Assembly: GCF_001704415.2 (NCBI RefSeq)
Contig: NC_030817.1
Span: 50,453,550 to 50,517,549, forward strand
From: Capra hircus
Lineage: Eukaryota > Chordata > Mammalia > Artiodactyla > Bovidae
Direction: 5' to 3'
DNA length: 64,000 nucleotides
Part shown: positions 11,890-25,600 of the stretch, in pieces
How positions within the stretch are numbered: position 1 is the first letter of the stretch
Layout: each line of letters starts with the position of its first letter
Made by a program: the position numbers and the translations under genes
The notes under the pieces: model-generated
What the model saw: only the letters and a program-made list of their open reading frames with translations
Databases searched by the model: none
What the model was told of the DNA's origin: nothing

Positions 11890-12200
11890 GGCTGGAGTTA
11901 GAAGACTACAGGTCTAATCCCAGCTATTCAGCATTTAACCTAATACCCCTAGGTCTCAGTTCCCTCATTAGTAAAGTGGAGCTGATAATAGTATCCATGC
12001 TTTTGGTCATGGTGAGGTTTTGATGAGAAAAGGCATATGCAGCAGGGAGAATGCAGACAGAGCTGGGGTGATGATGATGATAGTGATGGTAAAGCACAGG
12101 CTGTGTGACATTGGGAAAGCCTGTGTAACATCAGTTAGATTCTCTGGTCTCAGTTTCCTCATCTGCAGAAGAAGCAAATCTTACAGGAGCATTTGGAATT
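11890..12200. repeat. MIR-like relic(s)
   Basis: Typical MIR signals: TCTCAGTTCCCTCATTAGTA and, further on, CTCAGTTTCCTCATCTGCAG. Two old copies may be present. Confidence 0.5.
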
Positions 12201-12699
12201 TTGTTCAGCAACATTTCTTATATTCCTTGAGTGTCTTCTGTGTTGGTGCCACACTGGGAATTCAGACTAGGGTGAGTCTTGACCCTCACCCTCTGGAAGC
12301 TCACCACTGGGAAGGAGACAGACACACATATTGATGACTCTAAAGAAGACATGGTCTCAAAAAGCATTGAGATTCACGAGTGTAAGTGTTCAGGGCAGGA
12401 GGGTCCTGGAGAGCTTGGTAGGAAGGGAGGGTTTGGGCTTTAAAGCAGCAGCAGCAGAGACGGAAAGTCTTCCCCTATTGAGATACATTTGTCCTCAGGA
12501 TAAATGCCAAACTCTTCAACTAAGCACACCAGGTTCTTCATGATTTGGCCCAGTGCCCTTCTGCGCTTTTCTACCATTTGCCCCTTGCACTGTGGTATTT
12601 TCAGTTTCTAAAAATTCTACCAAACCTTCTCTTGCCTTTTGCCATCTTTCCACGCAGTTTGTTTTGGCCTGTAATTCTCTCCTCTCTTTGCTAGGGGGC

Positions 12700-12925
12700 A
12701 GCAGAGAGCACAAGCAAGGCACTAGGCTTAGACTGTGGAGTCCATCACAGCTTTGCCGCTTTCCAGGCAGTGGGACCATCTGCTCTGTTACTTAATCTCT
12801 CGGTGAGTCAGTGTCTTCATCTGCAAAATGGGAACAGTGCCTATTCAAAGGGTGGTTGTGAGGATTAAATGAGTTAATAGTACATGCAAAGTACTTCCCA
12901 GTCAGGGTCGCAGTAACTATTAAAC
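12700..12925. repeat. MIR relic
   Basis: MIR core with CTTCATCTGCAAAATGGGAA, GTGAGGATTAAATGAGTTAA and an upstream 'ggctttgccgctttc'-like segment. Confidence 0.65.
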
Positions 12926-13299
12926 AAACATGAGCAGGTGTAATGAACACTCTATGCCTGGCTTGCTTCTGCGTGTATTTCAGGTCTTAGGTTAGTCATC
13001 ACATCCTCTGGGAAGACTTTTCCTCCACAGGCTAATTCCTAAGGCCACATTGCGAGCTCCTGTGTGTATCACCTTTTCTACCAAAGCACCGACACCTGTC
13101 ATTTCTCAGTTTCCCCACCAGATTGCAAACTCCACAGGATAGGGGATTGGTGGATTGGTAGATTGTGTTGAGTGCTGGGAGGCCCTCATGGTAGGCACTC
13201 AGTCCTGTCCTAGGACTGACCCTGGGAGGACGCAGAACCGTGGGGGAAGGTTGGTGACCAACTTCTGCTGGGTCTGCGCTCTCCTGAGAAAATGCAGCC

Positions 13300-13660
13300 T
13301 GACGGGTCGGGCGAGTGCGCGGGCCCCGCCCCGGCTCCGCCCCTTGGCCCGGCCTCTGCCCCGCCCCCGCCCTGCCCCGCCGGCGCTTGTGGACTGCGCG
13401 GTTCCCGCCCTCCCCGCCTCCCGCCGGCTTATTACACCCGGGAGCAGCGCCGCGCCGAACCCGCCACCAACGCCGCTGCTGCGGGATGCTGCGCTCCACG
13501 TCCACGGTCACCCTGCTCTCAGGCAGCAGCTCCGGGGCGCCCAGCAGGAGGGTGAGTAGCTAAGATTGGGAGCTGCTGCTGTCCCACTTCCCCGTCCAGC
13601 CAGCCCCACTTGGGGTTCTGGGGATGGAGACGCGCGAAACCGGTCCCTCGGCCCCGACAC
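13300..13660 (+). promoter_or_regulatory. MYZAP: CpG island promoter of MYZAP
   Basis: This is the only strongly GC- and CpG-rich stretch in the window, and it sits directly over the first coding exon. GC boxes (Sp1/KLF type) are visible at 13326-13332, 13335-13343 and 13359-13372. A TATA-like TTATTA lies at 13429-13434, 52-57 bases upstream of the ATG, which would place a start site near 13460 if used. The 5' UTR would then be short. The exact transcription start is inference. No coding exon is seen on the opposite strand, so a divergent gene is not supported. Confidence 0.75.
13486..13551 (+). CDS. MYZAP: MYZAP coding exon 1 (residues 1-22)
   Basis: The exon encodes a Ser/Thr-rich N-terminus starting MLRSTSTVTLLSG and ending in APSRR. 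The ATG is chosen because it matches the known start of the MYZAP family and lies in the CpG island; -3 is G and +4 is C, a moderate Kozak context. The donor is AGG|GTGAGT, a strong site, and leaves phase 0. From memory the human exon 1 product is about three residues longer in the Gly/Ala/Ser stretch before APSRR, so this region is variable between species. Confidence 0.93.
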
Positions 13661-16600
13661 TCCAGCTGGACTCAGTTTTAGGTTCTGTCCCAGTTCCGTG
13701 AGCAAGCCCCTTCTTTTCTATGCCCCAGAGGCACCCCATGGGCTCGAAAGGAGACTTGGGGGACTTTCTGGAATTCCCAGAGATTTCCTCTCCCTTCCTG
13801 CCTCCTCTAGCAAGCCAAGTGTATTGATGGCACCGTTTTAAAAAAAGCACGGGGAACTTTCTGCATTATCCCTATCTGGAGACTCAAAGGTGATGAATGT
13901 CTTTAAACAAACTTTCCACCTTCCAAAGATGAAAAGAAAGGGCCACTTGTCACCATTTGTGATAGAATAACACTGATTTGGAGTGGTCTTAACTAAGGTA
14001 GGCTTCATTTTACAAAGTAGGGATTAGTATAGTAGTTGGCCACCCAGTAGGCGGGTTGTGGGACCTGGGTTTATACAAGGTGCTTTCTTTCTGATTTAAG
14101 TATTAGCATAGTGGGCACCATCTCCACCTAGGTTGCCCTTTGGAAGTGCTATTTCTTTGCCATCTTTGTTGGATCTTTTCTCATTGCTCCAGATGCTCCG
14201 TGAAAGAATCGCTAGCCACATCTTTCCTGTTTTGTATCTTTTCCAAGACTGGTACCCCAGGCCACTGCCAGGGCCTTGGTTTGTGCCTTTTTTGTTGTTG
14301 TTGTTCAGTCGCTCAGTCATATCCGACTCTTTTCGACCCCATGGACTGCAACACACCAGGCTTCCCTGTCCTTCATTATCTCCCAGAGCTTGCCCTAACT
14401 CAGGTCCATTGAGTCGGTGATGCCATCCAACCATCTCATCCTCTGTTGTTCCCTTCTCCTGCTTCCTATCTTTCCCAGCATCAAGGACTTTTCCAATGAG
14501 TCAGTTCTTTGCATCAGGTGGCCAAAGCATTGGAGCTTCAGCTTCAGCATCAGTCCTTCCAGTGAATGTTCAGGGCTGATTTCCTTTAGGATGGACGGGT
14601 TGGCTCTCCTTGTGCCTTGTAGTTTCATCTGTTCACTATGATATTCAGTACTCATCATCTCAGTGTGTCTTTTCTGTGCTTGAACCTTCTCTAATCTATT
14701 TCCCTGTGTCTGTCTGCCTGCTTAGTTGTGTCTGACTCTTTGCAGCTCCATGGACTATAGCCCTTCAGGTTCCTTTGCTCATGGAATTTTCCAGGCAAGA
14801 ATACTGGAATCGGTTGCCATTTCCTACTCCAGGGGATCTTCCTGACCCAGGGATTGAACTCACATCTCTTGTGTCTCCTGCACTGGCTGGCAGATTCTTT
14901 ACCATAAGCGCCACCTAGCTCAAACAGTAAAGAATCCACCCTGCAATGCAGGAGACCGCTTGCATGCAGGAGATGTGGGTTCGATTCTTGGGTTGGGAAG
15001 ATCCCCTGGAAAAGGAAATGACTCCTCACTCCAGTATTCTTGCCCGGGAAATCCCCTGGCCAGAGGAGCCTGGCGGGTTACAGTCTGTGGTGTTGGACAC
15101 GACTAAGCAACTGAACCACACCAACTTATTTCCCCTATGTTTGGCTAAACAGGTGGCTAAGCCCAAGCCAGGGCCCCTTTGATACTCCTGTCTGTTTTTA
15201 AGTCTTATAGATGCGCTCATTTCATTTTACATACCTCACCTGAATGACTAGCAGTCGTCTTCAGTGCTGTTTTTCTTTGTCTCCAGAAGGACTCTGTGTT
15301 ACTCCTGGGTCTGGGCCAAGTGATAGGTTTAGATGTGTGTGAACACCAGACATTTAGGGTTGACGGAAGCCAATCGTCGGCTTTATAAAGCAAGATTCCC
15401 GTTAGGTCCAATTGGGTTTCCAACCACAGTCCTAGCCTTACACCAGGATGGGTATTTGTCTTTTTTTCTGTGGAAATCTTTCTCAGTTGGCACATAATTA
15501 TGATTGAGAAAGATTGAAGTCACTGCAAAGCCAGCCCTGAGCTTGGACAGGATCCTGTGTGGGACCAGATTGTGTGAAATTCTCTAGGTCCCCTTCCAGA
15601 GTGGATACTCGTTGAGTGGCTAGAGCGATATGGGTGGATGCAAATGTGATTCGTATAGTAGATAACCTTTCTGAAGATTTTTTTCTCAAATATTTACTTT
15701 CAAGTATTTCTTTAGCTATACGTACTGTGGTGTCTGATGGAATGAACACACTCTTGAGAAGGCTATGCCCTTTTGAGTAAGACATCTGAAATATTTTGGT
15801 CTGAAGTGGTCAGTGCCCTGAGTCAGACGGTGTAAGGCTACTACTTTGAGCACATGGGTACTTGCTTTGCAAAGAAGATAACTAAAGATTTCCTTGTAAT
15901 TTCCGACTCTGTTCAGAATTTGCAAGTGGCACTGGTACTGTGTGTGTTTGTGGAAACTGTGATCTCTGATTGATTAATTGATTTTTAAACAATGTTTATA
16001 AACCTTCTGTGTGATGAAGGGTTAGATATTGGGGTCCACTCTACCTGTGGGTATCGACATTTGTCCCAGACTACCATCATACAGAGTGATGGTTGTAACA
16101 GTAGGGTAGAGTGTTGACAGGCTGCATGGAAGCTAAAAGGAAAGGTTCTTCTTGAGGCTTCTGAGGAAGGCCTCCCTCTGCAGCAGACATTTGTGTTTAG
16201 TCTTGCAGGATGGAGCGAGACTTTGTAAGGCGAGTGACATCATTGAGATACTGAAAAAAGGAAGTATCATTTCTTCTAAATGGAACTCTTGGCATATACT
16301 GTTTAACAGTGATGTATTGGACCTGCTTTAGGGCAAAACACTTATTTTTTTTTTATAAACAAGGATAGGATGTCTTAAAAATAAAGTTGTAGACCAAACA
16401 AGTGAAAAGTGTACCCTAAATTGAAAGTTTTTCAGTAAACTCTATATTGTTTTGTCTTTCCTCTGATATGCCACAAGCGATGGCCTTGTGCAGTAAAACG
16501 TTAGCCATTAAAATAACGTTTCTGTTTCATCCCAAGAGCTTACCAAATTAGGGACTGCTGGGGAACCGGGATGTGTCCGGCCAGGCCTTCAGGCCAACCA

Positions 16601-19600
16601 GAAATGGTGGTGACAGCTGACACTGAGCAGGGAGCTCTCGGAGTCAGCTGCCTAGGGCGGCGCAGCCAGACCAGACTGGCACTCGCTATCCTTCGTTTAA
16701 TAGCTGCCACCTACAATTTGTACCTCCTCCTTATCTGAAATCTCTCAAGGGGAAAAAAAAAAAACCAAACACCAAACAGATGGGAGAGTAATGTCTGTCA
16801 GCTGATAAACCTCTGAGAGGCATTTATGGATGCCAACCAACAGGGGTTGTAAAGTTAAAAAAAAAATCTGCCTTCATACCTGTTGTGCACTAAAAATAGC
16901 TTTATCTATGGCAACAGCAGGAAGATAAATTGCCTGGAGAGTAACCATAGATAGATTGATGACCTTGGAGAACGGGAGAAAATGTTTTAAAAAATATTGA
17001 CATTGCTTTGTGATTTTGAAAGGAATTTTGTAAATGCAGTTAATCACGCTGAGTGAAGCTTTGCAGTGGAAGGGCAGTTGTGTGGCCAGAGTGTGTGCTT
17101 TGAGGGGAAGGCATTTTTGCTTGGTGTAGCCAAATATTACTGGTTTAGCTGTTTGGTGAGTGTGGTGTGAGATGATAGACTTGTCAAGGGTTCCCCCAGC
17201 ATCACACTGTGTTGATAATAGGAGACTGTTGACTGGTGTTATTGGTGTCATGGCCCCTCCATGGCACATTAAAAAATGAAACCAAGTCCAGGAAGGCCAG
17301 AGGGCAAGGACTGTCTCCTGGCCTGCTTTTGCCAGTAATTTTTGTATTTGGCAGAGTCTTCCTCTGTTAAAAACTGGAATGGGCTGGCCAGTCATCACTT
17401 CCTCACTCAGGCGGTACTCTCCTGGGTCCCATTTCTGTCTGATTGACTCAAAGAATTCTCCTTAGCTGGCCAGTGAATGGATCAGACAGGTGTTTACCTC
17501 ACTTCCTTTTCCTTTCACAGAAACATCTGTGAGCATAACTTCCATATTGTCCTACTGGGCTCTGAGGAAGGGCCGCAGAGCATTGTGGGAACTCAGCATC
17601 TGGTGGAAGGAAGCTGGCTGCAGCCTTCCCCAGGGAGGGGGTTAGCAGGGGGCCTGCAGTACCCAGAAGACTGGCTGGCTGCTCCCCTGGGCCCTCCTGA
17701 GCCCAGTTGAGGAGTTTTAGAACCTGGTGTCCCCAGGATTCAGCCAAAGGCCCTCTGCCACTCAGAACTAATAGTTATATGCTCAGAAAAAAAAAGTGTC
17801 CTGACTTCTCTGCTTTGGTTCACCCGTCTCGCTGTGTCAGATGCAGGATGAAGGGACCTGAGTTCTGAGGAGTCTTAGGAAATCTGAGATCCGGAGGCTG
17901 GTGTTACCGCTGAGCTTCTGGTCACTTATGAAACCTTTTCATATCAGCCTCAAAAATTGTAGAGCTGAACACAGGGAGTTGTGGGTCCTGGGCCAACTGA
18001 CTAGAGACTATGTTGAAATGTTTTGATTTAAAGTACTTTCAGCAGTTATGTGCCTTACTCCTTGTTTCTCCAGTCGTGTCTCTCAGCCAAAAATGGTCCC
18101 CATCTCACCCGGCACACAGGATAGTAACACAGAGGTGTTTGCCTCTTTTCCCTCCTTAGATAAGTGATATTTCCTGAATATCAGTCACACTGTTGACTGT
18201 TCTTTGTCTTTTAAGGCCAGTGTGTCTCTCTAAAATGCAGAATCCAGCTACCTAACTCTTCTGCTTTAAGAGCCCCTTCGGTATTGCCAGGAACAAGTAC
18301 AACCCCCTAATTTAGCACCCAGGGCCTTCTGATCGGGCCTTTGCCCTCCCCGCCCCCTCCTCACGAATACTCTTTGCAGATGTACCAAATTACTTGCTGT
18401 TCCCCAAGATTTTGATGCTGTTCCTCACCTCTGCCATTTTTCATGCCTCTTTTCTGATGAAGGGTCAGCTCCTCTGGGAAGCCTGCCTGAACCCCCTCTT
18501 CTGTATTCCCCTAGAGGCTTGTGACCCTCATCATTGCTCCTACCTATGATTAACTACTAGAGGAGAAGGTTTAAGGACCCTCCCTTCCCAGGCCTGGTGT
18601 AATAGGTGCTTAGAAAGAAGAGTGTCCCCAGGGTCCTCAAACAGCCATACTTGACACTGAGTTGGCAAATGGGAAAACAGGAAGAGAAGCTTGGGATGAA
18701 GCCAGCCCATGACCTCTGGCCCACCTGGGCAGGAAGCAGGTGCCCTGTGGATGGGAGTGTCAGCCTGGGTGAGTAGCTTGACAGCTCTGGGAAGGCCTCC
18801 AAATAGTCCAGGTGCTATTGTACTGTTGAAGTTTCATTCCTTTGGTTAGGTCAGTGGTTCAACTCTGGTTACGCATGGAATACCGAGAAGCTTAAAATCC
18901 TCCACCTAGGCCCCACCCCAGGCTGTCTAGATGAGAACCTCGGAAAGTAGAGAACGGCATCAGCATTGTTTAGGAAGCTTCCCCGGGTGATTCTACTATG
19001 TGGCCAAGGATCAGAACTCCTCCTTCCGGGGCTGCTCTCTCAGACAGCTTTCTTGGACATGCAGGCAGTCCTGGGTCCATGTTCTGGAAGGTCCTTTTGG
19101 CTTTTTGGAAAGGCACGGTGGAGGTGGGGGCAGGACGGGAGAGTCCCAACATGCCAGGACTCTGGTGTCTTTGTGTGCATTCATTGTCCTGCGATTTCTC
19201 TCTGGGTCTTGGCATTTAGGGCACATGGTGAGCCTGGTCCAGAAGGGCCAGCTAGAACAAGAGGGAAAAGTCATTGTCCTCCTACTTAGGACTTTTGTCC
19301 AGAATCAGCTGTGGCAGGAAAGTGGGCGCCAGGACACTTTACACCACCTGTAAGAAGTATCTAAGTATGGAGATCAGGGTGGGCAAGTGATGACCCCATA
19401 GTCAGACCCAGCCCTTGGCCTGTTTTGTATACTCTGAGCCAAGAATGGTTTTACAGGGCCTGAATACCCTCAATATTTGCTATCTGGCCCTTTACAGAAA
19501 AAGTGTACCTCACCCTGATGTAGATGGTCAGGCCTGCAAGCTCAGGGTCAAAGCAATGCTTAAGAGTCCCCCTCCAGACGGGGCAGGCCCTGTTCCACCT

Positions 19601-22600
19601 GCCTGTCCCAGAGACTTTAATGCTTGTGCTGAGCAGAGACTGACCTCCCAGCCGCAGCCATAGTGGCCACACCATCTGCTGTTAGGTGGAGCTGAGCAGG
19701 GACCCACAGTCACAGAGTGGACCGCGCCCGAGGGAAATGTACATGCACTTGGCTCATTTCCGTAGGGAAATCCATGTTTGTAAACTGATGAGCAAACCCA
19801 GCACCTCCCTGGGTGATCTTCTCCACCCCTTTTTATTTGATATGGGCAGCTCTCCCGCAGGTGAGCCTGGATACTGAAGCTGAGAGCATGAGGGTATGTG
19901 GATGGCAGAGTCCCCGCTAAACAGGGACCAGCCCTCTGCCTCCACAGAGTGGGTCAGCAACAAGTCCCCAGAGGCCTGCTTAGCTCCCAGGCGCCCTGAT
20001 TGCAGACAAGGGCTCGGTTGTGGATCTTCTTGTGGAGGAGGCTTGAATGCTCGCTGCCCTTCCCCTGCTGTCCTCCTGTGGGGATTGGCTTGAAGAAAGT
20101 GGAAGGCTCTCTGGGGAGTGTCAAGCACATTCTCCTTACTGTGTTTTAGTTCAACCTAGAAAGAAGCCCATACTGACATTTACTGAGCAGGGGCCTATTA
20201 CATGTTGATCCTAGGCTGAGTGCTGTAAGGGCTACACAAGCAGTTAGGTACAAAGCCTGCTTGGGAACCCTATTTTTCCCCTTCCAGTCCATGCTGTAGG
20301 GTGTGGAACATAATAGGAGGTACTCAATAATTGCTGTTGAATCACTGAACTCAGATTTGACCAATAGTCCTTTCCTCTAGAAATTTAAATGGCTCCCTGA
20401 CGTCTTCCATTAGAGGCCTTGCTTCGCTATCAGGCATTTGTAGGATGTTAAGAGTTTGGCCCCTACTTGTGTGGCCATTTTCTTCTCCCAATATTGCTCA
20501 GGCTGCGGGCCCATTTACCATTCTCAGAATATGCCCTGTTTGTGTCTTTGGCCCGTCTGGAATGAATGCCCCGTGGCTCAGAGGGTAAAGCGTCTGCCTG
20601 CAATGCAGGAGACCTGGGTTCGATCCCTGGGTCGGGAAGATTCCCTGGAGAAGGAAATGGCAACCCACTCCAGTATTGTTGCCTGGAGAATCCCTTGGAA
20701 GAGGAGCCTGATGGGCTACAGTCCATGGGATTGCAAATAGTCAGACATGATTCAGCGACTTCACTTCTTCACTTCATTTTGACGATGGATTCTCCCAACG
20801 TCATTGACCTGGGAAGTCTTCTGTCCTTCCATACGCAGTTCATGTGTCATCTCTAGAACCCTTCTGATATACTCCACCTCTGTTAGATGACTGTTTTCCT
20901 CCTTAAATTCCCAGGGTAAAAAAGATGATTTACTGAATGCTTCTTATGTGCCAGAAACTATTCTAATCCCTTTTCGTGTAGTAGTTTATTAAAGCCTAGC
21001 CACAGGGACTGGTCCAGTGGTTAAGACTCCATGTTTCTACTGCAGAGGGCATGAGTTAGATCTTTGGTTGGGGAACTAAGATCCTTCATGCTACTCAGTG
21101 TGGCCAAAAAAAAAAAAAAAAAAAGAGTTCTTGCAAAAATCCCAAGAGAGTCGTTTTTGCTCTATTGTTAACTGAGTTTTACAACTGAAGTAACTGAAAC
21201 AATGAAGATGGAGTAGCTTTCCAAAGGTTTCACAGGTAGTAGGTGTCAGAATCAGAATTGGAACCCAGACATGCAGTTCCATGTGCCTTAACCACACTTC
21301 CCTGTCTGCCCAGTATTGTATTGGTTGTGATGTTGCCTTGAGTGGATATGTTTCTGGATTATGAGCCTTTTTGGGCAGGGCTCTTTTTTTTCCATATTGG
21401 TACCCTCATAGCCCTTAAGTGTTTTACAAGTAGTGCGTGCTCAGTACTTGAAATACACTGAGTCCATCTTCTTGCTTTTGATCCACTGGAAGGGACTTTT
21501 GATTTTAAGGATGGCAGGTCCAGGACTAGTGTTCAGGGTAGATAAGATTCAGCTCCCCATGATGTTCAGAACACAAGGTGGAGCCAGCTGCTATGGGAAA
21601 CTCTGGGACCAACTACCTTACCTGCCTCTCAGATACTGTCCAACCTGGGCTACTCAGGGCATTATATACCTGAATGTCAGGAAACCATGTAAGTGAGCAT
21701 CATCAAATGCTCAGAGAGATAAGCCTTGATCTGCCTTGATCTTACCCAGTGGGAGATTTTCCCACGGGGAGATTCCTGAAAGTGAGTGACTAATGGAGGT
21801 AAACTCTGCAGGGTCATCCTGTCAGGTACATTCAGGGGTTACTTAGTACTTCTGTTAAGAAATTCAGAGCACCTTTTAGACCTGTGGGCTGTTCTCTTTG
21901 CTGCTCCTGAAATAGTCCTGTGGTCTAGGAAGGATTGAGGACCTCCCCCGCCTCCACCCCATCTGATATGTGCTGTGCTGTGCAAAGTTACTTCAGTCAT
22001 GTCCAACACTTTGCAACACTGGACTATAGCCTGACAGGCTACTCTGTCCATGGGATTTTCCACACGAGTACTGGAGTGGGTTGCCATTTCCTCCTCCAGG
22101 GGATCTTCCCAACTCAGGGATGGAACCCATGTCTCCTGCATTGGCAGAACTTTCTCTGTTTCTGATATAGTCCCTCTCAATCTTTATTATTGCTGTAACT
22201 GACTGTTAGTTGCTCCTGTCTGACTCTTTGTGACCCTATAAGATATAGCCTGCCACGCTCCTCTGTCCATGGGATATCCCAGGAAAGAATACTGGAGTGG
22301 GTTGCCCTCTCTGACTACCAAGATATTTAAAAAATATTTATCTGTATTTATTTATTTGACTGCACTCACTAGGTCTTTGTTGCAGCATGTGGGATCTTAG
22401 ATCCTGTAAGCCTGTGGGACATAGTTCTGTGACCAGGGATTGAACCTGGGCCCCTTGCATTGGGAGCGTGGGGTCTTAGCTACTGGACCACCAGGGAAGT
22501 CCCTACTATGTTTTTTATTTTAAAAACATACACATACTTGGAACAGGTGCAGACATTGCAGAAATCCCACTTTGCAAAAGACCACCACCACCACCACCAG

Positions 22601-25600
22601 CAGGTAGTCATGTTTCCTTAAAGACATTTTTCCCCCACAAATATATACAGATTATCAGAGTGTATTTTAAAAACAGAACAGGTTATTTTTTCCCAGCACT
22701 TGTCTTTTTTCACATGACAGTACATTTGAGCATCTTACTAAGAAGGGTCTGATCCTGTTTCAAGCTGGATTTAAATTGCATCTGTGCCGTCAGTCCATTG
22801 TGGATCAGCGCTGATTCCAGAATGTAAGCACCACGTGTAGTCCATGCCCTCAGGTTTCCACAAAGGCCCTCCTAATGACAAGAGTAAACACGCTGCACAG
22901 GGGTAGATGGAGCCGCAAGCGCCTGGCGCACCTGCAGGTTAGCTTTGAAGTCAGATGTTTATTTTACATTCTTGTTTTGTTTGAATTCATTATCTGTCAG
23001 CAGGTAAAACTGATAGTTTGGAGAAATGCATTGTCTTTGGCCTGTGAATTTGTGTTCCATAGTGTAAATATGGCCTGAGGAGAGATGCAGAAAGTGTGTT
23101 GAGGGAAATCAGCATTTTGGGTGGACAGATAAAGAACTGCATCAGGGGGAGGGGGCTTCTCAGTTTTGAGTGATTGGAGTCATGGGGTCCTTTCTGGACC
23201 TTGTCTTTTCTTCCGGTTTTCAGTTTATTCAAAAAATGATTGCCATTAGGGATTACTCCTCTAGGGCCATCAGCCTATAAAGCTATCAGTTGCTATACTA
23301 ATTCCCTCTAGATCGATTGGCCAAATTATTTTTATCATGGCAAGCAGAGCCAGAAAGCCAAGTCAGCCTATATCATTTTGGAGCTTGTAGGCTGATGACA
23401 TTATTTAGATAAAAATATCTAACAGTGATAGAAGCTTACTATGTGCCAGAATCTTCCTTTATCTGTATTTTACTCTTGAGATTCAGAGAGATCAAATAGC
23501 TTGCTCATAGTCAGCACAGCCTAGTAGGTGTTGGAAACTGTGAACATGTGTGTACACCTGGGCAGGTGTGTATCTCTGTGTGCACATGTGTGTGTGTGGT
23601 ATAGGGTATGGTACAAGAGAAAAGTACTTCCTTTTCTCTGCAAAACTCTGCTGTGGATCAGATCTGGCCTACCAGAGATGGTTATTGAGCATCACAGACT
23701 TGGATTACTTGCCTGGTGTGAGTTACATTTTGATGTTCATGCAAATGCCCGCGGGTTTCAACCAGCCCATGTGGCCTGAAGTCAAAAGGTTACCTCTTTC
23801 TGGAGACCCTCGGATTCCCATCAGTGCTATTTGTCAGCTGAGAGAGCTGTGTGCTGGAATGGCTTGGTTTCTCTATGACCAGTCTGACTGGCAATGAGCT
23901 TTGAAGGTTTCGTGCAAAGTTGGCCATGTAAGAGGGAGTGATATTGCTGCGGGTCAGGTCACGTCTCTCCCTGGGGTCACTGGAGCCGGAGCTTGCCCAG
24001 AGAAGAGTGAGATGGAGAAGCATCTCGAAACCAAATCTTGTGGCTGAAAGGGCTGGATTGTTTAGTGCAGAAGAAAGGACATTCAGGGTGATGAAGAAGA
24101 GCGAAGGGAATTCTGCCACAGTTCCTGAGGGTACCCTGGGTCTGTTAGGTAGGAGGTCTGAGGAAGCACTGTTTAAGTCCGTTCTCAGGAAGTTAGAGTT
24201 GTCAGGTAGCAAAATGGGGTACCTCAGGCAGTGGTGAGAGTGGAGGTGCTAATGTGTGTTCCAAATGGGCTCTCACCTTTATGGGGGAAATGTTACCCTC
24301 AGGCTGGGTGTCCACCTGCCAGGTATATTGTTGGATGAGGAGGTCCCTTCATAGGCTGACAGATTGGATGTCAAAGGTCTTTTACAATTGTATCCAACTG
24401 TGGGCTTCTTGGATCCAGGGTGCTTTTCTCAGAGGCTGCCCTGTGGACCAGTGCATAACTGTGACTGGAGAACAGGTTGGGGGGTATGTATTAGTTTACT
24501 GGAGCTGCTGTTAAAAAAAAAAAGTACCACGAGTCAAGTGACTTAAACAACAGCAATATATTGTCTCCTGATTCTGGAGATTGGAAGTCCAAAGTCAAGG
24601 TGTCGACAGGATTGGTTTCTTCTGAGAGCAGTGAGGGCAGAGTCTGTTTCAGGCCCATCTCCTTTGTTTGCTTACATGGTGCGCTCCCTGTATGCATGTG
24701 TGTCTTCCAATTTTCCCTTCATATAAGGACACCAGTCATTTGGGATTAGGACCTACCCTAATGACTTCATTTTACAAACTGGAAAATTCTTAGAGATGAG
24801 AGTACCCACCACCATACCTTTCTCCTGAGAAACTTGTATGCAGATCAAGAAGCAACACTTAGAACTGTACATGGTTTCAAATTGGGAAAGGAGTAAGTCA
24901 AGGCTGTATATTGTCACTGTGCTTATTTGACTTACATCATGTGAAAGTACATGTATCAAAGTACATCATGTAAAAAGCAGGGCAGCATAAATCACAAGCT
25001 GGAATCAAGATTGCAGGGTGAAATATCAACAACCTTAGTTAGATACACAGATGATACCACCCTAATGGCAAAAAGTGAAGAGGAACTAGAGAGTCTTTTG
25101 ATGAATGTGAAAGAGGAGAGTGAAAGAGCTGGCTTAAAACTCAGCATTCAAAATACTAAAATCATGGCATCTGGTCCCATCACTTTACAGCAATTAGAAG
25201 GGGGAAAAGTGGAAACGGTGACAGATTTTCTTTTCTTGGGCTTCAAAATCACTGTAGACGGTGATTGTAGCCAGAAAATTAAGATGATTGCTTCTGGGAA
25301 GACAAGCTATGAAAAACCTAGACAGCGTATTAAAAAGTAGAGACATTATTTTGCCAACAAAGGTCCAAAGGTCCATATAGTCAAAGCTCCATTTTTTCAT
25401 TACTGTGTACAGATGTGAGAGTTGGGTCATAAAGAAGGCTAAGCACTGAAGAATTGATGCTTTTAAACTGTGGTGTTGGAGAAGACTCTTGAGAGTCCCT
25501 TGGACTGCAAGGAGATCCGACCAGTCCATTCTAAAGGAAATCAATCCTGAGTATTCATTGGAAGGACTGATGCTGAAGCTGAAGCTCCAATACTTTGGCC

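Larger units (their letters stand above)
1..13299. other. Intergenic region upstream of MYZAP
   Basis: No splice-consistent coding exon is recognised. In human the upstream neighbour is CGNL1, but no CGNL1 exon is seen here. The stretch holds BovB, Bov-tA, CHR, L1, L2 and MIR copies listed separately. About 240-2400, 4400-6100 and 12200-12700 look mostly unique or carry only very old repeats, with no function assigned. Confidence 0.6.

Noticed and set aside
1..13299. Last exon or 3' UTR of CGNL1, the expected upstream neighbour
   Set aside because: No coding segment or poly(A)-site context that I could tie to CGNL1 was found.
13032..13511. 159-codon minus-strand open frame over the MYZAP promoter
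   Set aside because: It is a by-product of the CpG island (Arg/Gly/Pro-rich) and no splice or protein family supports it.
21738..21775. Short U1 snRNA-like wording near CTTACCCAGTGGGAGATTTT
   Set aside because: Too few matches to the U1 5' end to be meaningful.
24951..25340. 129-codon RT-like open frame
   Set aside because: Part of a truncated BovB copy; not a host gene.
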